Positions 60,801 through 64,000 of a stretch of DNA of 64,000 nt are shown piece by piece. The DNA is from Vitis vinifera. Taxonomy: Eukaryota; Streptophyta; Magnoliopsida; Vitales; Vitaceae. Below the pieces are notes generated by a model. It saw only the letters and a list, made by a program, of their open reading frames with translations, had not been told where the DNA came from and searched no databases. The stretch's first letter is position 1. The number at the start of each line of letters is the position of its first letter. Position numbers and translations under genes: made by a program. Location: NCBI RefSeq assembly GCF_030704535.1, contig NC_081819.1:22230001-22294000 (forward strand), given 5' to 3'.

Positions 60801-63800
60801 TAATCTATTTGTTCTTTAGATGCTCCATGGTTGATGGCTTGGAGCAGCATATGGCATACTCACATTACATACTATTTGTTTTGCATTGAAAGGGTGGTGA
60901 CTAGAAACCTTGATAACACTTCTGTTTCTTGTAGATTTTGCTTTTGTAATGTGAGTATGCCATATGCTGCTCCAAGCCATCAACCATGGAGAATCTAAAG
61001 AACAATTGCCTCTGTGAAACTGCAGCCTAATAGTTGAAAAAGCCTCTCTTGGAAATTTCTTTGGAGGGTCAGCTGCTTAAGTCACAGGTATTGGGAAACA
61101 AGTGCTGTGTGCCAGGGTACATCCAGGTATTAGATTTGTTAATCCACCAAATTTTAGGTTATGTAGATATGGCACATGTGTTGGTGTGTTAAAAAAACAA
61201 GTAAAGATATTTATTTCCCCCAAGTAAAGATCAATTTGTAAAACATTTATCCAGATTGAGTTTGATTAGAAATAACACTAACAAAAGGTTCTAGACAATA
61301 TGGTAAATAATTGATGTTTAAATTTCAGAAGATTAAGGACCTATATGCAAATTCCAGAAACCTCTGCCACTTTTTTTGGGAAGAGTAGATCCAATGTGTG
61401 TAACCATCCAGAACTGTTTGTAGGCTTGTTCCACTTTCAGCAAACCTTTAACAACTTCTTAAGCGATTTTTTTGCTGGATGCTTCTCTTAAATACTTGAA
61501 ATCTTTTTTATTTTTTATTTTTTGTTGTTTGGATTGAATTTTGGATCATATTTTATTAAATTGACATACACCCTAAGTTACATCTCACTTTGCTAAGTCT
61601 TATGAGACTTTTGTGCCTTAGGTGTGCCAAGCGCTCAAAACCATGGTACAAGTATACTAAAATACATATCTTATATATACTAATATGGGTATGTTTATCT
61701 GCCATGTTTAAAATTCTAACTTCCCAAGTTTCCTGTCATCCCCACAAGTATATAATAATGTGTGCGTGCATGTTTCTGTAACATGATTAAAATTTTAACT
61801 TCCCAATTTCCCTATCATCCCCCTCCATATAAAAAAATGAAAAGAAAAAAAAAAGACTATATATGACGGAAAAACATCTATACTTTATTCATCAATCTGA
61901 CAATCAAATCATTAAAATTCTAAAATACTGCTTTCTAGGCGAATTGTAATATACATTTGTATGTAGGTATATGCAGGTAAAAATGCCTAACAAAAGGGAA
62001 CGTAGTCATAATACAAAATCTTTCTAGGAAGAAAAAAGAGGGGTTGATACACGGAACCTCTTATACTACTCTTTTAAGCAAGTGGATTTAGAGATATGCC
62101 TCAGAAAAAGAGTCTAGATAAAAGTGGGTTATTATTGGGAAGTTTTGGGAAGAATGGGAAAGTTGGTGTTCTAGGGGGAGAAGAAAAGGAAGGTCTCAAA
62201 GTAGGATTGAGGAAGATAATTAGGAGCAAAATGCAAATGGTAGGTTTTTAATAGAGTTTACTTTATTGTAAGGGATGAGAGAAGAGTAAAGTTTTGGATG
62301 AATAGATGGTGCAGTGACTCACACTTGAGAAGCTCTTTGCCTATTTGTCATAGCTAGTTCAAAAGATTTGTGAGTAGACGAAGCATGGGAGCAGGTTGGG
62401 GAGAGAGAACACCAAAACCCTTGCTTTTCAAAACAATTCCATAGTTGGTAGTTAGAGATGGTAGAGGCCTTTCTACAAAAACTTCAAAAGCAAGTAGAGA
62501 GAATCTAAAGAGCGCTGAGGAGAGAGGGGGTTTATTTGCACAGGAAGCAACATAGGGAAGAATATTGACCTTGGATCGGCAGAAAATGAGAGGTGTCTTG
62601 GGGAATAGATATTACATGTGTAAAAGAGAAGAATCAATGGGTGACATTCCTTAGATTGCATCTCAACAAGAATATTGTGGTAGTTAGTCTTCCATGTTTG
62701 GGATAGAATGGGTGATCCACTCTGCAACAAGACTGATGTTGTTAAGTTGGAATGGGTTCTACGATGAGAAGAGGAAAAAAGATAGCCAAGTTGGCTGCTC
62801 GTTTGTTTTGAAAAATTTGCTGGGAGAGATTAGAGGGCATTAGAAAACATAGAAAAATTAGGAGCAAGTGTTCTAGTTTGTTTATGTGTAAGATAGCCAG
62901 GTTGGCTGCTCATTTGTTTAGAACAATTTGCTGGGAGAGATTGGAGGGCATTAGAAAACATAGAAAAATTCAGAGAAAGTGTTCAAGTTTGTTTTTATGT
63001 GTAACTTATATATATACATGCATATATCTTATCAAAGAAACCTCATTCCCTTAATTTTTAAAAAAAAATTTCTCCAACAAGCCCAATTCTCCCTCTCTTT
63101 GTTAGGAAGCCACCTTCTCTCCTTTATTCAAATTTCCGATTCAAACAGCTTTTTCTTCCTTAATTGTTCTGACTTTGCTATCAAAAACCTTAGATATTGT
63201 AACTCCTCCCTTCATTTTCTAGTTTGTTGCTAGCAAGGGCCCTTGTCCTTTACTTTTTTCCCTAATCCATGTCAAATTTGTCTGGTGATGTGGTATCATC
63301 ACCGAGGTCATTGCTCCAACTCCCAAGTTCAGACAGTTTTTATTCTCATTTTCACCTTATTATGAGGTACAGCAATGTGGCCAGAAGTGATTTTTGTATA
63401 AGTATGGGGGCAAAGAGATTTGTTGAAAGATGTTGCATGTCCAGGTGTCTAGCTCTAATTGAGTCCATTTTCACCAGGGTGACCAGATACCATTAAAGCA
63501 AACCAAATTTCATAGTGTGTAAGTATCCATTCTGTGCATTGGATTAGTCAATCAGTTTGATGACATTACATCTTCAAGTAAGTGGGTGATAAGTTATTTT
63601 CAGGATAAAAAAATAGTATATATAATCAACAACACTTGTAGCACCCATGAAGAGAAAAATGATTCATATGTCAAAATATCAGCACTTATATCTAAATTAG
63701 AACAGAAGTTGAGAAACTTAAGCCATACCTGAGTCCCAATCAGATTGAGAGTCACTATCTTTCTCACTCCGTCCAGAAGAACGACTTTCCCACCTTCCAT

Positions 63801-63940
63801 GGATTCCTCGAGAAGAATTACTTGAATCTCCTCTGGTTGGTGGAGATGAGCCATACTCATTACGCCTGAAACTTTGCAATGACAAACTTCCAGAGATTTT
63901 TTGTCGATCTTGTGCATTATAGGAGGCATCCTCAAATTCA
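51878..63940 (-). CDS. CBE1: At4g01290-like protein (CBE1, eIF4E-binding), 5' part beyond window
   Basis: Plant protein that, in Arabidopsis, binds the cap-binding factor eIF4E (name recalled; moderately sure). The visible exons on the minus strand are 63940-63729, 60008-59815, 59581-59473, 59347-59028, 57211-56804, 54698-54617, 54512-52926 and 52050-51878. All junctions are GT-AG and in phase, giving about 1,027 residues to the stop. Order: a Ser/Arg/Gly-rich start (GIHGRWESRSSGRSEKDSDS), FGNQSRRSWQTPEHDGLLGS, YQLNRSNEPYHPPRPYK, a charged helix (QDRAEEERKRR, ELMRKEQQKAFQEKQNL), LVPPGFTSTILERN, SSKFAHWFLEDG, a long disordered 1.6-kb exon rich in Ser, Asp, His and Pro, and a His/Gly-rich end (GGHGGQGHGHGHG) closing in GGFRYR. 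The eIF4E-binding motif and start codon must lie to the right of 64,000. The exon at 54,698 has two possible acceptors three bases apart. Confidence 0.9.
56426..56445. repeat. (CA)n microsatellite
   Basis: About ten CA dinucleotides within a CBE1-like intron. Confidence 0.9.
57896..58241. mobile_element. hAT-type MITE with 8-bp target duplication in a CBE1-like intron
   Basis: The element starts CATGGTTTTAAAACACGC and ends GTGCACCTTTTACAACTATG, imperfect inverted ends. It is flanked by the direct repeat CATAATGC at 57,888-57,895 and 58,242-58,249, an 8-bp duplication as made by hAT transposases. Inner arms AAGGCATGAGCCTAAGC and GGGCCTAGGCATGCTTTAAG pair as well. No transposase. Confidence 0.8.
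60535..60815 (-). mobile_element. LINE 3'-tail-like fragment in a CBE1-like intron
   Basis: A T-rich start with TTTTTTTTGATAAATAAAC, then CCAACCACTCCAAAAAACC and CAATCTAGCCCAACTCCAC, in the style of minus-strand LINE tails seen in AN introns. Similar short tails with TTTTTGATAGGTAA are near 60,105 and 60,430. No RT remains. Confidence 0.45.
60811..61003. repeat. Near-perfect 58-bp inverted repeat with 77-base loop
   Basis: Left arm 60,811-60,868 begins GTTCTTTAGATGCTCCATGG and ends CACATTAC. Right arm 60,946-61,003 is its reverse complement with one mismatch in 58 positions. The transcript of either strand would fold into a long hairpin. It sits in the 3.7-kb intron of the CBE1-like gene, next to a LINE-tail fragment. 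Confidence 0.95.
62090..62560 (+). mobile_element. Decayed LINE fragment in a CBE1-like intron
   Basis: Broken frames read VKFWMNRWCSD-like (GTAAAGTTTTGGATGAATAG at 62,289) followed by a SLPICHS-like stretch and then a WG-rich stretch, the same region as the LINE zinc-binding domain in AN intron 1. Antisense to the host gene. Frameshifts and stops throughout. Confidence 0.6.
62781..63003 (+). repeat. 111-bp tandem duplication in a CBE1-like intron
   Basis: GATAGCCAAGTTGGCTGCTC at 62,781 and GATAGCCAGGTTGGCTGCTC at 62,892 start two copies that share GCTGGGAGAGATT and GGGCATTAGAAAACATAGAA. Confidence 0.88.
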
Positions 63941-64000
63941 CTGATACAAAACAAGCATCAGATTTTTTTCTCTTTTTTTTTTCTTTTCTTTGATAGATTC

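Noticed and set aside
1..64000. CRISPR arrays, operons, tRNA or rRNA genes
   Set aside because: Plant nuclear DNA; no CRISPR-like spacing and no tRNA or rRNA motif noticed on reading. A tRNA scan was not possible here.

Overview
The window is plant nuclear DNA: long AT-rich spacers, GT-AG introns, plant-only gene families, MITE-like elements and decayed LINEs. Gene order and repeat style fit a woody eudicot, most likely grapevine (Vitis) or a close relative; the species is an inference from memory, not proven here.

Layout. 1-9,500 is AT-rich spacer with several local duplications and MITE-like elements. 9,634-11,935 (+) is a type 1 ACC synthase (ethylene biosynthesis). 14,873-15,858 (-) is a small HMA-domain protein with a Lys/Glu-rich linker and a CaaX box. 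16,300-23,100 is AT-rich spacer with two odd GC-rich islets. 23,397-26,573 (+) is a two-exon At1g01500-like protein with a glycine-zipper membrane segment. 28,264-41,545 (+) is ANGUSTIFOLIA (plant CtBP-like), inflated to 13 kb by LINE fragments in its introns. 41,600-46,700 is repeat-rich spacer. 46,706-50,705 (+) is a REVEILLE/LCL-type MYB clock factor. 51,878 to beyond the right end (-) is an At4g01290-like (CBE1, eIF4E-binding) gene whose 5' part lies outside the window.

How the genes relate. These are independent plant genes, not an operon. Their order (ACS, HMA protein, At1g01500-like, AN, RVE, At4g01290-like) joins two Arabidopsis neighbourhoods: At1g01480 to At1g01520, and At4g01280 to At4g01290. 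The window therefore appears to keep an ancestral block that Arabidopsis later duplicated and thinned out.

I found no clearly undescribed biological system. The items most worth checking are a near-perfect 58-bp inverted repeat in a CBE1-like intron, a tandemly duplicated promoter-like unit at 20.26-20.77 kb with a possible orphan first exon, a 0.1-kb palindromic MITE family with one copy just after the ACC synthase stop codon, and paired W-box and GCC-box motifs upstream of that gene.
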